This document shows positions 1-15,159 of a stretch of DNA of 64,000 bases, in pieces. The position numbers and the translations under genes were made by a program. The notes beneath the pieces were generated by a model. The model was not told where the DNA came from. It made no database searches and worked only from the letters and a program-made list of their open reading frames with translations. Position 1 is the first letter of the stretch, and each line of letters begins with the position of its first letter. Origin of the DNA: Myxococcus eversor (GTDB lineage: Bacteria > Myxococcota > Myxococcia > Myxococcales > Myxococcaceae); assembly GCF_010894455.1 (NCBI RefSeq), contig NZ_JAAIXY010000032.1, positions 1 through 64,000 of the forward strand, given 5' to 3'.

Positions 1-143
1 TGGAAATGGTGATGCCGGGCGACAACATCGCGATCGAGGTGGAGCTCATCACCCCGGTGGCGATGGACAAGGAGCTGCGCTTCGCTGTTCGCGAGGGTGG
101 CCGCACGGTGGGCGCCGGCGTCGTGGCCGAGGTCATCGAGTAA
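1..143 (+). CDS. tuf: Elongation factor Tu, C-terminal end (partial)
   Basis: This is the last 46 codons of EF-Tu; the gene begins before the window, and the first complete codon is at base 3. The residues read EMVMPGDN..., then ITPVAMDKELRFAVREGGRT and a final GAGVVAEVIE, which is the conserved end of domain 3 of bacterial EF-Tu. EF-Tu delivers aminoacyl-tRNA to the ribosome as a GTP complex. Its place just before rpmG, tRNA-Trp, secE and nusG is the common arrangement for one tuf copy. Identity is secure; nothing can be said of the missing N-terminus. Confidence 0.97.
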   Translation, partial: EMVMPGDNIAIEVELITPVAMDKELRFAVREGGRTVGAGVVAEVIE

Positions 144-189
144 TACGCCCGGGAGGCCGCAGGGCTTCCTGGCTCCACTTTCCGGATTT

Positions 190-224
190 AGAGGGGAGGG
201 CACCTTCTGGTAGCCTTCCCCTCT
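190..224 (+). terminator. Stem-loop between tuf and rpmG
   Basis: AGAGGGGAGGGC (190-201) pairs with GCCTTCCCCTCT (213-224), giving 12 bp with one G-U pair and an 11-base loop. No T-run follows, so it may be an attenuator, RNA-processing site or mRNA-stabilising hairpin instead of a true terminator. Confidence 0.5.
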
Positions 225-244
225 CGTGTCTGATGAGGTAGGTC

Positions 245-409
245 ATGCCGAAGGGCAATCGTTCCATTATTTCGCTCGAGTGCACGGTGTGCAAAGAGCG
301 GAACTACACGACCACGAAGAACAAGCGGAAGAGCCAGGACAAGCTCGAGTTGAGCAAGTTCTGCTCGAAGTGCCGCAAGCATACGGACCACAAGGAAGGT
401 AAGGTCTAG
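245..409 (+). CDS. rpmG: 50S ribosomal protein bL33
   Basis: A 54-residue ribosomal protein of the large subunit. It starts MPKGNRSIISLECTVCKERN and carries two CxxC pairs (C13/C16 and C40/C43), so it is the zinc-binding form of bL33, with the expected length of 50-55 residues. A GAGG Shine-Dalgarno sequence lies at about 234-237. It follows tuf by 101 bases and precedes tRNA-Trp, as in many bacterial secE-nusG loci. It was too short for the long-frame calls but is unmistakable. Confidence 0.97.
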   Translation: MPKGNRSIISLECTVCKERNYTTTKNKRKSQDKLELSKFCSKCRKHTDHKEGKV

Positions 410-432
410 GTCGGTAGTTCCTGAGAGATTCT

Positions 433-508
433 AGGCCAGTAGCTCCAACGGTAGAGCAGCGGTCTCCAAATCCGCGTGTTGGGGGTTCGAATCCCTCCTG
501 GCCTGCCA
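433..508 (+). tRNA. tRNA-Trp (anticodon CCA)
   Basis: The acceptor arms AGGCCAG (433-439) and CTGGCCT (498-504) pair fully over 7 bp. The D-arm region AGCTCCAACGGTAGAGC, an anticodon loop CTCCAAA with anticodon CCA, the T-arm GGGGGTTCGAATCCCTC and an encoded 3' CCA (506-508) are all present. It lies 23 bases after rpmG and ahead of secE, so it is probably processed from the tuf-rpmG-secE transcript. Confidence 0.97.
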
Positions 509-527
509 AGTCTCAGTGGGAGCGGGG

Positions 528-553
528 CCCCCGGTACCTGGAGGTACCGGGGG
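528..553 (+). terminator. Perfect 11-bp hairpin after tRNA-Trp
   Basis: CCCCCGGTACC (528-538) pairs with GGTACCGGGGG (543-553) around a TGGA loop, followed by a T-rich TTCCTGTGTTT. It could terminate part of the tuf-rpmG-tRNA transcript or mark the 3' processing side of the tRNA. secE starts 57 bases further on. Confidence 0.55.
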
Positions 554-609
554 TTCCTGTGTTTCCACGGTTCTTGAAATTTCGCATTCGCAGTACCTCG
601 TGAGGCACC

Positions 610-1053
610 ATGGCGACGGCATCAGAGGCCAGCCAGCAGGCTAACCGCTCGGCGATGGATCCGAAGCGGCTCGTGGTCATCTTCTACCTCCTCGCCGGCA
701 TCATCCTGGCGCTGTTCCTGGAGCGCCTCTTCGGAGCGCTGTGGGCCAGCTTCGGATGGCCTGACGCGGTTCTCATCGAGGGGTTGGACTGGAAGGTCTC
801 CACCCTCGTGGGCTACCTGGTGGCCGTGGGGGTCGCGCTGGTGGGATTCTTCCATCCAAAGACCCATACGCTCTCCATGGAAGTGGCAAGCGAGTTGATG
901 AAGGTCTCCTGGCCTACCTGGTCGGAGACCCGGACGTCGACCATGGCCGTGGTCGTCGCCTCGCTTGTCGCCGCGGTGCTGCTCTTCTGCATCGACACCG
1001 TCGCGTACAACTTGATGGTGGAGTGGCTCCCGGTCCTGTGGGGGAAGCTGTAA
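610..1053 (+). CDS. secE: Preprotein translocase subunit SecE
   Basis: A 147-residue inner-membrane subunit of the SecYEG channel. Three hydrophobic segments are visible at about residues 20-42, 65-82 and 115-138, so it is the longer three-span form (E. coli SecE is 127 residues). The conserved amphipathic element before the last span reads SELMKVSWPTWSETR. The ATG follows a TGAGGCACC stretch with weak Shine-Dalgarno character. The stop codon overlaps the nusG start (TAATG), so the two genes are translationally coupled. Confidence 0.96.
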   Translation: MATASEASQQANRSAMDPKRLVVIFYLLAGIILALFLERLFGALWASFGWPDAVLIEGLDWKVSTLVGYLVAVGVALVGFFHPKTHTLSMEVASELMKVSWPTWSETRTSTMAVVVASLVAAVLLFCIDTVAYNLMVEWLPVLWGKL

Positions 1054-1595
1054 TGGCCATGAAATGGTACGTGGTCCACACCTACTCGAACTTCGAAAAC
1101 CAGGCCAAGAAGAGCCTGGAGGAGAAGGTGCGTCTCGAGGGGTTGCAGGACCAGTTCGGTGAAATCCTCATCCCCATGGAGCAGGTCGTGGAGATGGTGA
1201 AGGGCGAGAAGAAGACGTCTCGCCGCAAGTTCTTCCCGGGCTACATCTTCGTGCAGATGGAGCTGAACGACCGGACGCTCCACCTGGTGAAGAACACGCC
1301 GAAGATCACCGGCTTCCCCGGGACGGTGCAGAACCAGAACCCCCTGCCCATCTCGGACCAGGAGGTCGCGCGGCTCACGTCGCAGATCTCCGAGGGCACG
1401 CTCAAGCCCAAGCCCAAGGTGCAGTTCGACGATGGTGACACGGTGCGCGTCATTGACGGGCCCTTCGCCAACTTCAACGGCACGGTGGAAGAGGTCAACG
1501 CGGAGAAGGGTCGCGTGAAGGTGCTCGTGAGCATCTTCGGCCGCGCCACGCCCGTGGAGCTGGACTTCATGCAGGTGGAGAAGACCACCGGCTAG
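1053..1595 (+). CDS. nusG: Transcription termination/antitermination protein NusG
   Basis: A 180-residue NusG that binds RNA polymerase to suppress pausing and link transcription with Rho or the ribosome. The NGN domain starts MKWYVVHTYSNFENQAKK and includes the FFPGYIFVQM strand. The KOW domain is at about residues 125-175, with VIDGPFANFNGTVEEV and a GRVKVLVSIFGR stretch. The ATG at 1053 overlaps the secE TAA; a second ATG at 1059 (MKW) would also fit. An in-frame extension upstream to 1023 lies inside secE and was discarded. Confidence 0.97.
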   Translation: MAMKWYVVHTYSNFENQAKKSLEEKVRLEGLQDQFGEILIPMEQVVEMVKGEKKTSRRKFFPGYIFVQMELNDRTLHLVKNTPKITGFPGTVQNQNPLPISDQEVARLTSQISEGTLKPKPKVQFDDGDTVRVIDGPFANFNGTVEEVNAEKGRVKVLVSIFGRATPVELDFMQVEKTTG

Positions 1596-1729
1596 TTTTC
1601 CGCGGGTGGCTCGGATAGAGCGCGCTTCGCACACCTTCCGCGCCCTCCGGGGCGCGGTTCCATGGGTGGGAGGACCTCCCCGTCTGGAGGCCCGTCAGGA
1701 CCACCCCCTCGAAAGGCAGTCGTCAGCCG

Positions 1730-2176
1730 ATGAAGAAGGTCACAGGTCAGGTCAAGCTGCAGATTCCCGCCGGCAAGGCGAACCCCGCTCCGCCGATCGG
1801 CCCCGCGCTCGGTCAGCAGGGCGTGAACATCATGGAGTTCTGCAAGCAGTTCAACGCGAAGACGCAGGCGGAGGCCAAGGAGGGACTGATCATCCCGGTG
1901 ATCATCACCGTCTATCAGGACCGCTCCTTCACCTTCATCCTCAAGACGCCTCCGGCGGCCGTCCTCATCAAGAAGGCGGCGGGCCTGCACACCGACAAGA
2001 AGAAGGGGTCGGGAGCGAAGAAGCCTGGCAAGGAGAAGGTGGGGCAGATCACCCGGAAGCAGCTCGAGGAGATCGCCACGAAGAAGATTCAGGACACCAC
2101 CGCCGCGTCGCTTGAGGCCTGCATGAACACCATTGCTGGCACCGCGCGCTCCATGGGCATCGACGTCGTCGGCTAA
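1730..2176 (+). CDS. rplK: 50S ribosomal protein uL11
   Basis: A 148-residue protein of the L7/L12 stalk base, where it contacts 23S rRNA and the GTPase factors. The proline-rich N-terminal element PAPPIGPALGQQG is at residues 19-31, and the C-terminal RNA-binding domain ends TIAGTARSMGIDVVG. The length is typical. It follows nusG by 134 bases. That gap holds a small GGGAGG-A-CCTCCC palindrome but no clear promoter, so rplK is probably read from the upstream transcript. Confidence 0.98.
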   Translation: MKKVTGQVKLQIPAGKANPAPPIGPALGQQGVNIMEFCKQFNAKTQAEAKEGLIIPVIITVYQDRSFTFILKTPPAAVLIKKAAGLHTDKKKGSGAKKPGKEKVGQITRKQLEEIATKKIQDTTAASLEACMNTIAGTARSMGIDVVG

Positions 2177-2210
2177 GCCGCCGCCCCACTCACGGACGAG
2201 GATTTCTGTC

Positions 2211-2924
2211 ATGGCTCAGAATGGGAAGAAGTTCCGCGCGGCCTCCACGCTGGTGGACCGCGAGAAGCGCTACAGCATCGCCGAGGGCTTTCAGCTCCTG
2301 AAGAAGACGGTGGATGCGCGGGCGTCGAAGTACGACCAGACGGTCGATGTCGCCATCAACCTGGGTGTGGACCCCAAGCACGCGGACCAGATGGTCCGTG
2401 GCGCCGTGGTTCTGCCCAACGGCACGGGTGCCACCGTGCGCGTGGCCGTGTTCGCGAAGGGCGAGCGCGCCACCGAGGCCGGCAACGCGGGTGCGGACAT
2501 CGTCGGCGCGGAGGATCTCCAGAAGCGCATCGAGGAGGGCTTCCTCGACTTCGACACCGTCATCGCGACGCCCGACATGATGGGTATCGTCGGTCGCCTC
2601 GGTAAGGTGCTCGGTCCTCGTGGCCTCATGCCGAACCCGAAGGTCGGCACGGTGACGATGGATGTCGCCAAGGCCATCCGCGATGCCAAGGGCGGTAAGG
2701 TCGACTTCCGCGCGGAGAAGGCCGGCATCGTCCATGCGAAGATGGGCAAGGCCTCCTTCTCGGTGGACAAGCTCGAGGGCAACTTCAACGCGCTGGTGGA
2801 CCTGGTGATGAAGCTCAAGCCGGCCACCGCCAAGGGCGTGTACCTGAAGGGCATCGCCATCTCCACGACGATGGGCCCGGGCATCAAGATCGATACCCAG
2901 GAGATTCTGGCCCGCCACCGCTAG
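2211..2924 (+). CDS. rplA: 50S ribosomal protein uL1
   Basis: A 237-residue L1-stalk protein, which helps release deacylated tRNA and in many bacteria represses its own operon mRNA. Recognisable stretches are DMMGIVGRLGKVLGPRGLMPNPK and the C-terminal KGVYLKGIAISTTMGPGIKID. The open frame reaches back into rplK, but the start at 2211 (MAQNGKKFRAAS) gives the family length and lies 34 bases after the rplK stop. Confidence 0.97.
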   Translation: MAQNGKKFRAASTLVDREKRYSIAEGFQLLKKTVDARASKYDQTVDVAINLGVDPKHADQMVRGAVVLPNGTGATVRVAVFAKGERATEAGNAGADIVGAEDLQKRIEEGFLDFDTVIATPDMMGIVGRLGKVLGPRGLMPNPKVGTVTMDVAKAIRDAKGGKVDFRAEKAGIVHAKMGKASFSVDKLEGNFNALVDLVMKLKPATAKGVYLKGIAISTTMGPGIKIDTQEILARHR

Positions 2925-3023
2925 GCGGACAGCAGGCAGGGCGGCGCCCCCATCCCCGCACAGGGGGTGTCAGAGGTGCCGCTTGCCTGACGTCTCAGGT
3001 TCGAAAGTTCTGGATCTTTGCTG

Positions 3024-3051
3024 AAGCCGGGGGTATAGGCCCCCGGCTTTT
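3024..3051 (+). terminator. Intrinsic terminator/attenuator between rplA and rplJ
   Basis: AAGCCGGGGG (3024-3033) pairs perfectly with CCCCCGGCTT (3040-3049) around a TATAGG loop and runs into TTTT. It is a good Rho-independent terminator by form, placed before the L10 leader. It probably works as an attenuator that sets the ratio of L11/L1 to L10/L12/RpoBC expression. Confidence 0.75.
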
Positions 3052-3059
3052 GCAATTGG

Positions 3060-3300
3060 AGCGCCACGTCGTGAGACGGGTGTTCCGACCTGGTTCATGA
3101 CAGCAGGGACCCGGTCAGAGGAGAAGTGCCCCGTTGGGAACCGGACAACAACCGGTCGGGTCATGGCTTCCCCTGTCGGGTTCAAACGGCCGCAAGGCCA
3201 GCCCTGCCGAGACTGGAGGTGCGTTGTGGTGTCTCTCGGAGACTCCTCTCGCTCTGCCACTTTGGCCCAGGCATCACGCCCGTCGGAAGACGGGCCAGTA
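3060..3300 (+). promoter_or_regulatory. Ribosomal protein L10 leader (candidate)
   Basis: A 391-base gap separates rplA and rplJ. After the attenuator-like hairpin, about 260 bases of structured, non-coding sequence precede rplJ. They include GGCCGCAAGGCC, a TGCCGAGACTGGAGGTG segment like the conserved core of L10 leaders, and a terminal CCCGTC-GGAA-GACGGG hairpin (3279-3294) just before the AGGAGGTGAG Shine-Dalgarno. In the known family, L10(L12)4 binds such a leader and represses rplJL. The placement and motifs support the call; the fold has not been computed. Confidence 0.6.
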
Positions 3301-3315
3301 AGGAGGTGAGTCAAA

Positions 3316-3837
3316 GTGCTGAAGAGCGAGAAGGAGGAGATGATCAAGGAACTCCACGAGAAGTTCTCGCGGACCAAGTCAGCCGTTGTCGCTGAGTTCT
3401 CCAAGGTGGATGTGGAGACGGTGACGAAGCTGCGCAAGAAGTTCCGCGAGGGCGGCGTCGAGTACAAGGTCATCAAGAACACGCTGGCGCGTCGTGCGGC
3501 GCAGGGCACGGACGTGGCGGTCATCGCTGATGACTTCACGGGTCCCGTGGCTCTGTGTCTCAGCTACGGCGATGTGGTGGCCCCGGCGAAGATCCTGACC
3601 GAGTTCACGAAGGACCTCGAGGACAAGATCAAGATCCGCAGTGGCGTGGTCGACGGCCGCAAGGTCGACGTCGCCGGCGTCAAGCAGTTGGCGAAGCTGC
3701 CGGGTCTCAACGAGCTCCGAGCGCAGTTGCTCGGGATGATCACCCAGCCGGCGACCAAGCTGGTTCGGACGATCGCCGCCCCAGGGACGCAGCTCGCGCG
3801 GGTCATTCAGGCCCACGCGGACAAGGCGGAGGGGTAG
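3316..3837 (+). CDS. rplJ: 50S ribosomal protein uL10
   Basis: A 173-residue stalk protein that anchors L7/L12 dimers to uL11 and 23S rRNA. The sequence has KSAVVAEFSKVDVETVTKLRK and EYKVIKNTLARRAA near the N-terminus, and a C-terminal helix for L12 binding (TIAAPGTQLARVIQAHADKA). The start is GTG at 3316, set by a strong AGGAGGTGAG Shine-Dalgarno at 3301-3310. It is preceded by an L10-leader-like region, which suggests autoregulation. Confidence 0.97.
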   Translation: MLKSEKEEMIKELHEKFSRTKSAVVAEFSKVDVETVTKLRKKFREGGVEYKVIKNTLARRAAQGTDVAVIADDFTGPVALCLSYGDVVAPAKILTEFTKDLEDKIKIRSGVVDGRKVDVAGVKQLAKLPGLNELRAQLLGMITQPATKLVRTIAAPGTQLARVIQAHADKAEG

Positions 3838-3880
3838 TTCCCCTCATCTATCCGAGAAGTTTTTCTACACCCACCTTTTC

Positions 3881-3908
3881 GGCCGTTCCTCCCTTTGGGA
3901 GTAAGGCC
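3881..3908 (+). other. Nested hairpin between rplJ and rplL
   Basis: GGCC (3881-3884) can pair with GGCC (3905-3908), and inside it CTCCC (3889-3893) pairs with GGGAG (3897-3901) around TTT. It lies 30 bases before the rplL start. It may be a processing or translation-enhancing element for the multi-copy L12; there is no T-tract to call it a terminator. Confidence 0.35.
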
Positions 3909-3937
3909 GTTAGTCAATCCAAGAAGGACACAGTTCC

Positions 3938-4309
3938 ATGGCTGACCTGAACGCAATCGTTGATTCGCTTTCCTCCCTGACCATCATCGAGGCCGCCAAC
4001 CTGGTGAAGGCCCTCGAGGAGAAGTGGGGCGTCTCCGCCGCCGCCGCCGCCGTCGTTGCCGGCCCCGCGGCGGCCGCCGCCGCTCCCAAGGAGGAGCAGA
4101 CGGAGTTCACGGTGGTGCTGACGAACGCCGGCGCCAACAAGATCAACGTCATCAAGGAGATCCGCGCCATCACCGGCCTGGGCCTGAAGGAGGCCAAGGA
4201 CCTGGTCGAGGGCGCGCCCAAGAACGTCAAGGAAGGCATCAACAAGGACGACGCCAAGAAGTTCAAGGACCAGCTCGTCGCTGCTGGCGCCACCGTCGAC
4301 GTCAAGTAG
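3938..4309 (+). CDS. rplL: 50S ribosomal protein bL12 (L7/L12)
   Basis: A 123-residue stalk protein that recruits translation GTPases. The N-terminal dimerisation domain (residues 1-31) ends LEEKWGV. An Ala-rich hinge covers residues 33-50. The globular C-terminal domain has the conserved KINVIKEIRAITGLGLKEAKDLVEGAPK and ends AGATVDVK. It is followed by two hairpins before rpoB. Confidence 0.98.
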   Translation: MADLNAIVDSLSSLTIIEAANLVKALEEKWGVSAAAAAVVAGPAAAAAAPKEEQTEFTVVLTNAGANKINVIKEIRAITGLGLKEAKDLVEGAPKNVKEGINKDDAKKFKDQLVAAGATVDVK

Positions 4310-4317
4310 GTCGAACA

Positions 4318-4354
4318 GGAGCTGCTTGGTTTCCGGGAATTCCCAAGCAGCTTC
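4318..4354 (+). other. Hairpin at the rplL-rpoB junction
   Basis: GCTGCTTGG (4321-4329) pairs with CCAAGCAGC (4343-4351), extended by A-T, G-T and G-C pairs to 4318-4354. It has no T-run. In other bacteria the rplL-rpoB gap holds an attenuator or RNase III site that lowers rpoBC relative to the ribosomal genes, and this position suits that role. Confidence 0.5.
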
Positions 4355-4370
4355 CTGACCGAATGAGCAG

Positions 4371-4404
4371 GCCGGCGCTCCCAGTGAGGGGAGCTGCCGG
4401 CTTT
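4371..4404 (+). terminator. Partial terminator upstream of rpoB
   Basis: GCCGGCGCTCCC (4371-4382) pairs with GGGGAGCTGCCGGC (4388-4401) with one bulged base, followed by a short TTT. Together with the hairpin at 4318-4354 it makes a double stem-loop region consistent with attenuation before rpoB. Confidence 0.5.
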
Positions 4405-4488
4405 GCCCATTTGACAGTTGCAAATTTCCCGGCGCCGCCGCGCGTTATCGATGTTTGCCCCGCCCGAGCAGCCGTCCCCGGAGCCAGA

Positions 4489-8721
<4,233 letters not shown>

Positions 8722-8744
8722 GAGAGCCGGAGCGCCCGCCTGAC

Positions 8745-8781
8745 CGGCCGCCCGCCACCCTGAAAAGGGTGGGCGCGGCCG
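8745..8781 (+). other. GAAA-loop hairpin between rpoB and rpoC
   Basis: CCACCCT (8755-8761) and AGGGTGG (8766-8772) close on a GAAA tetraloop, and flanking GGCCGC/GCGGCC pairs lengthen the stem. There is no T-tract. It probably stabilises or marks processing of the rpoBC message in the 130-base gap. Confidence 0.45.
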
Positions 8782-8851
8782 GGTCCGGGGCGGGGGCCCG
8801 AATCAGCTGGCGTTCCCCACGGGGGACGCCTCACGAGATTTCGGAGGCAAC

Positions 8852-13066
<4,215 letters not shown>

Positions 13067-13107
13067 CCTCCTCCGGCCGCCTGTCTGGCGTGCCGGCTTG
13101 CTTCCCT

Positions 13108-13149
13108 CCGCCGCCCCGGTGCTCGCATCGGGGCGGCGGTTTCATTTTT
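13108..13149 (+). terminator. Rho-independent terminator of the rpoBC operon
   Basis: CCGCCGCCCCG (13108-13118) pairs perfectly with CGGGGCGGCGG (13129-13139) around a 10-base loop, followed by TTTCATTTTT. This is the clearest terminator in the window and closes the ribosomal/RNA polymerase cluster. Confidence 0.92.
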
Positions 13150-13184
13150 GTGGCCCGGAAATCCGGATTTGCTGGAACCTGGCC

Positions 13185-13213
13185 TTGACGCCCATGGCGC
13201 GCTGCGTTAAGTT
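13185..13213 (+). promoter_or_regulatory. Sigma-70-type promoter of the phasin-like gene
   Basis: TTGACG (13185-13190), a 17-base spacer and TAAGTT (13208-13213) stand 68 bases before the ATG at 13281. The leader also holds a GTCCCCGGC/GCCGGGAC hairpin (13244-13263) and a GGGGAGGAC Shine-Dalgarno. The position right after the rpoC terminator supports a new transcription unit. Confidence 0.6.
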
Positions 13214-13280
13214 TCGCGCGTTGAGTATTGACACACTGGGTTAGTCCCCGGCGACGCCGGGACAAAAAGGGGAGGACGAC

Positions 13281-13772
13281 ATGGCCACGACGAAGCAGGC
13301 GGCGACGAAGCACGAGGCGACGGCGACCACGACCGAGGCGAGCGCCGAGGCGGTGAAGAGCAGTCTGTCGAACGTGGAAGTATTCCTGAAGGCGCAGCTC
13401 GCGCATGCGCAAAAGCGCATCGAGGAGCTGGAGGGCGAGGCCGGCAAGGTGGTGAAGGCGCTGGACGCCCGCCGCGTGGAGGCCACCAAGGAGGCGCAGT
13501 CGCTGTGGACGAAGTTCCAGGCGGGTGAGCTGCTGACGGACCCTCGCGTGAAGGAGCTGGGGACGAAGGTGAACGCGGCCGGCTCGGAGCTGCGCAAGCG
13601 CCTGGACGGGCTGCAGGCCCGGGTGGTGGAGACGGTGGGCGTGGCCAGCCAGTCCCAGCTTCAGGAAATCAACAAGGAGCTGTCCAAGCTGTCGCGCAAG
13701 GTGGACGCGCTGCTCAAGCCCATCCGCCGCAACGGCGCGGCGAAGGGTTCGGAGACCACGCCGCGCGCCTGA
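13281..13772 (+). CDS. Phasin-like coiled-coil protein
   Basis: A 163-residue soluble, highly charged helical protein. It opens with a low-complexity Ala/Thr/Lys tail (residues 1-26). A long amphipathic helix region follows (VEVFLKAQLAHAQKRIEELEGEAGKVVKALDARR), and the end is basic (LKPIRRNGAAKG). This pattern resembles phasin/PhaF-type proteins, which coat polyhydroxyalkanoate granules, but no diagnostic motif proves granule binding. It has its own promoter and a GGGGAGGAC Shine-Dalgarno. A second phasin-like gene follows 170 bases later. Confidence 0.65.
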   Translation: MATTKQAATKHEATATTTEASAEAVKSSLSNVEVFLKAQLAHAQKRIEELEGEAGKVVKALDARRVEATKEAQSLWTKFQAGELLTDPRVKELGTKVNAAGSELRKRLDGLQARVVETVGVASQSQLQEINKELSKLSRKVDALLKPIRRNGAAKGSETTPRA

Positions 13773-13942
13773 GAGCGCCGCGTGGTTGACGGTTGGTGCC
13801 CCCTTCCTGTCCCACGAGTGGACATGGCGCAGGGCAGGGGGCTCGTTCTCGTTTCCTTCACCCTGGGGGTGTGATTACGTGGCAGGTCCGTTCGACTGTT
13901 CCGGGCTTGCCTGCCTGGTACACCCCCTCCCGGAGAGACCCA

Positions 13943-14293
13943 TTGGACAACAAGCCCGAGGCCGCCCGAGAGAAGAACCCCGTCGCGGAAACCTTTGAGC
14001 GCATCTGGAGTCAGGCGCTGCTGGCGGTGAACACCGCCGAAGAGGAAGCCTCCCGAGCCGTACAGCGGGTGGCGGCCGTGGCCGGCTGGAGCCAGGACGA
14101 GGTGAAGCGTCAGGCCCAGGCCTTCTCGGACCGACTGGCGGGGCACCGCAAGGACCTGGAGCACAACGTGGAAGACAAGGTCCGCACCGCCGTGACCCGG
14201 ATGAAGCTGCCGCGTCGCGAGGAGCTCCAGGCTTTCGGCACCCGTCTGGAGCGCCTGGCCGAGCGCATCCAGGCCCTGGAGCAACGTAAGTGA
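13943..14293 (+). CDS. Small phasin-like coiled-coil protein
   Basis: A 116-residue helical protein (LDNKPEAAREKNPVAETFERIWSQALLAVNTAEEEASRAVQRVAAVAGWSQDEVKRQ...). The C-terminal coiled coil reads FGTRLERLAERIQALEQRK. The open frame extends upstream to 13793, but that part is unlike the rest. The TTG at 13943 has GGAGAG 6 bases upstream, so it is the likely start. Its stop (TGA) overlaps the GTG start of the transglycosylase gene, indicating coupled translation. It resembles the preceding protein in style, and the function is unknown. Confidence 0.65.
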   Translation: MDNKPEAAREKNPVAETFERIWSQALLAVNTAEEEASRAVQRVAAVAGWSQDEVKRQAQAFSDRLAGHRKDLEHNVEDKVRTAVTRMKLPRREELQAFGTRLERLAERIQALEQRK

Positions 14294-15033
14294 AGGCCCC
14301 CGCCCCTACGGGCGGGAGGTCTTTCGGTACGCGGTTCTTCGAATCTCTCCACGCCCTCAGTTCAGGCTGCTCCCGAGTCCCCCTGCTGGCGGGGGTGATG
14401 CTCGTCATGTCCGCGCGGGTGGTGCCGCTGCTGGAGGAGCGTCCCGTGCAGCCCGTCGTCCCCGAGCGGGTGGGCGCGGAGAGTGCTTCTCCGGAAGCCA
14501 CCCTCATCGACGCGGTGCTGTCCCGTCGCGCGCCGGACCTGGGGCTCACCCTGCGGCGGCAGCTGGGGCAGGCCATCGCGGAGGAGGCTCGGACGGCGGG
14601 GTATGATCCGCTGCTCGTGCTGGCCCTCATCGACGTGGAGTCCGACTTCGCGGAGGAGGCCATCTCCGAGAAGGGCGCGCGCGGGCTGATGCAGATAAAG
14701 CCCAGCACCCTCCACTTCCTGGCGGAGAAGGAAGGCCTGCGGCTGTCCCGGGAAGAGGTGACGGCCGACACCGCCCTCTGCGTCCGGCTGGGCATCCGCT
14801 ACCTGCGCTCGCTCCAGGACCGCTTCGGGGGAGATTTGGAGCTGGCGCTGATGGCCTACAACGCCGGTCCCACCCGCATCCGCAACGCCATCAAGCAGGG
14901 CGAGCTGGAGCGCTTCCGGCGCTATCCACGGGCGGTGAGGCGCGACTTCCGCCGCTTCCGCGAGGGCCATGGCCTGGGCGGAGACTGGGCCCTGGCCCAG
15001 CGCGAGGCCCCCAGCCCCGAGCCGACGCCCTGA
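14290..15033 (+). CDS. Lytic transglycosylase (SLT domain)
   Basis: A 247-residue peptidoglycan-cleaving enzyme. A hydrophobic segment at about residues 30-47 can serve as signal or membrane anchor. The SLT domain covers roughly 85-230. It has the catalytic Glu in LALIDVESDF (E117), the GARGLMQIKPST motif (129-140), and MAYNAGPTRIRNAI near 190-203, as in Slt70/MltC-type enzymes. The start is GTG overlapping the upstream stop. Linkage to two coiled-coil proteins is of unknown meaning. Confidence 0.9.
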   Translation: MKAPAPTGGRSFGTRFFESLHALSSGCSRVPLLAGVMLVMSARVVPLLEERPVQPVVPERVGAESASPEATLIDAVLSRRAPDLGLTLRRQLGQAIAEEARTAGYDPLLVLALIDVESDFAEEAISEKGARGLMQIKPSTLHFLAEKEGLRLSREEVTADTALCVRLGIRYLRSLQDRFGGDLELALMAYNAGPTRIRNAIKQGELERFRRYPRAVRRDFRRFREGHGLGGDWALAQREAPSPEPTP

Positions 15034-15159
15034 CGCGTCCGTGAATCTCCCGGCCGCCCGGCCGCTCCAAGCACGTGCATGTGCGCCTTGTCCCGTTCCC
15101 CAGGGTGCGCTAAGCGTTGCAAGTGCCCGGGACTGTTGGAGTTTCCGAGGAGTGACTAC

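Noticed and set aside
4411..4450. TTGACA upstream of rpoB as a promoter
   Set aside because: No -10-like hexamer at 16-18 bases; the nearest TTATCG is 28 bases away. rpoBC is better explained by read-through from rplL.
13228..13250. Second TTGACA before the phasin-like gene
   Set aside because: No -10 at the right spacing; the TTGACG-N17-TAAGTT site just upstream is better.
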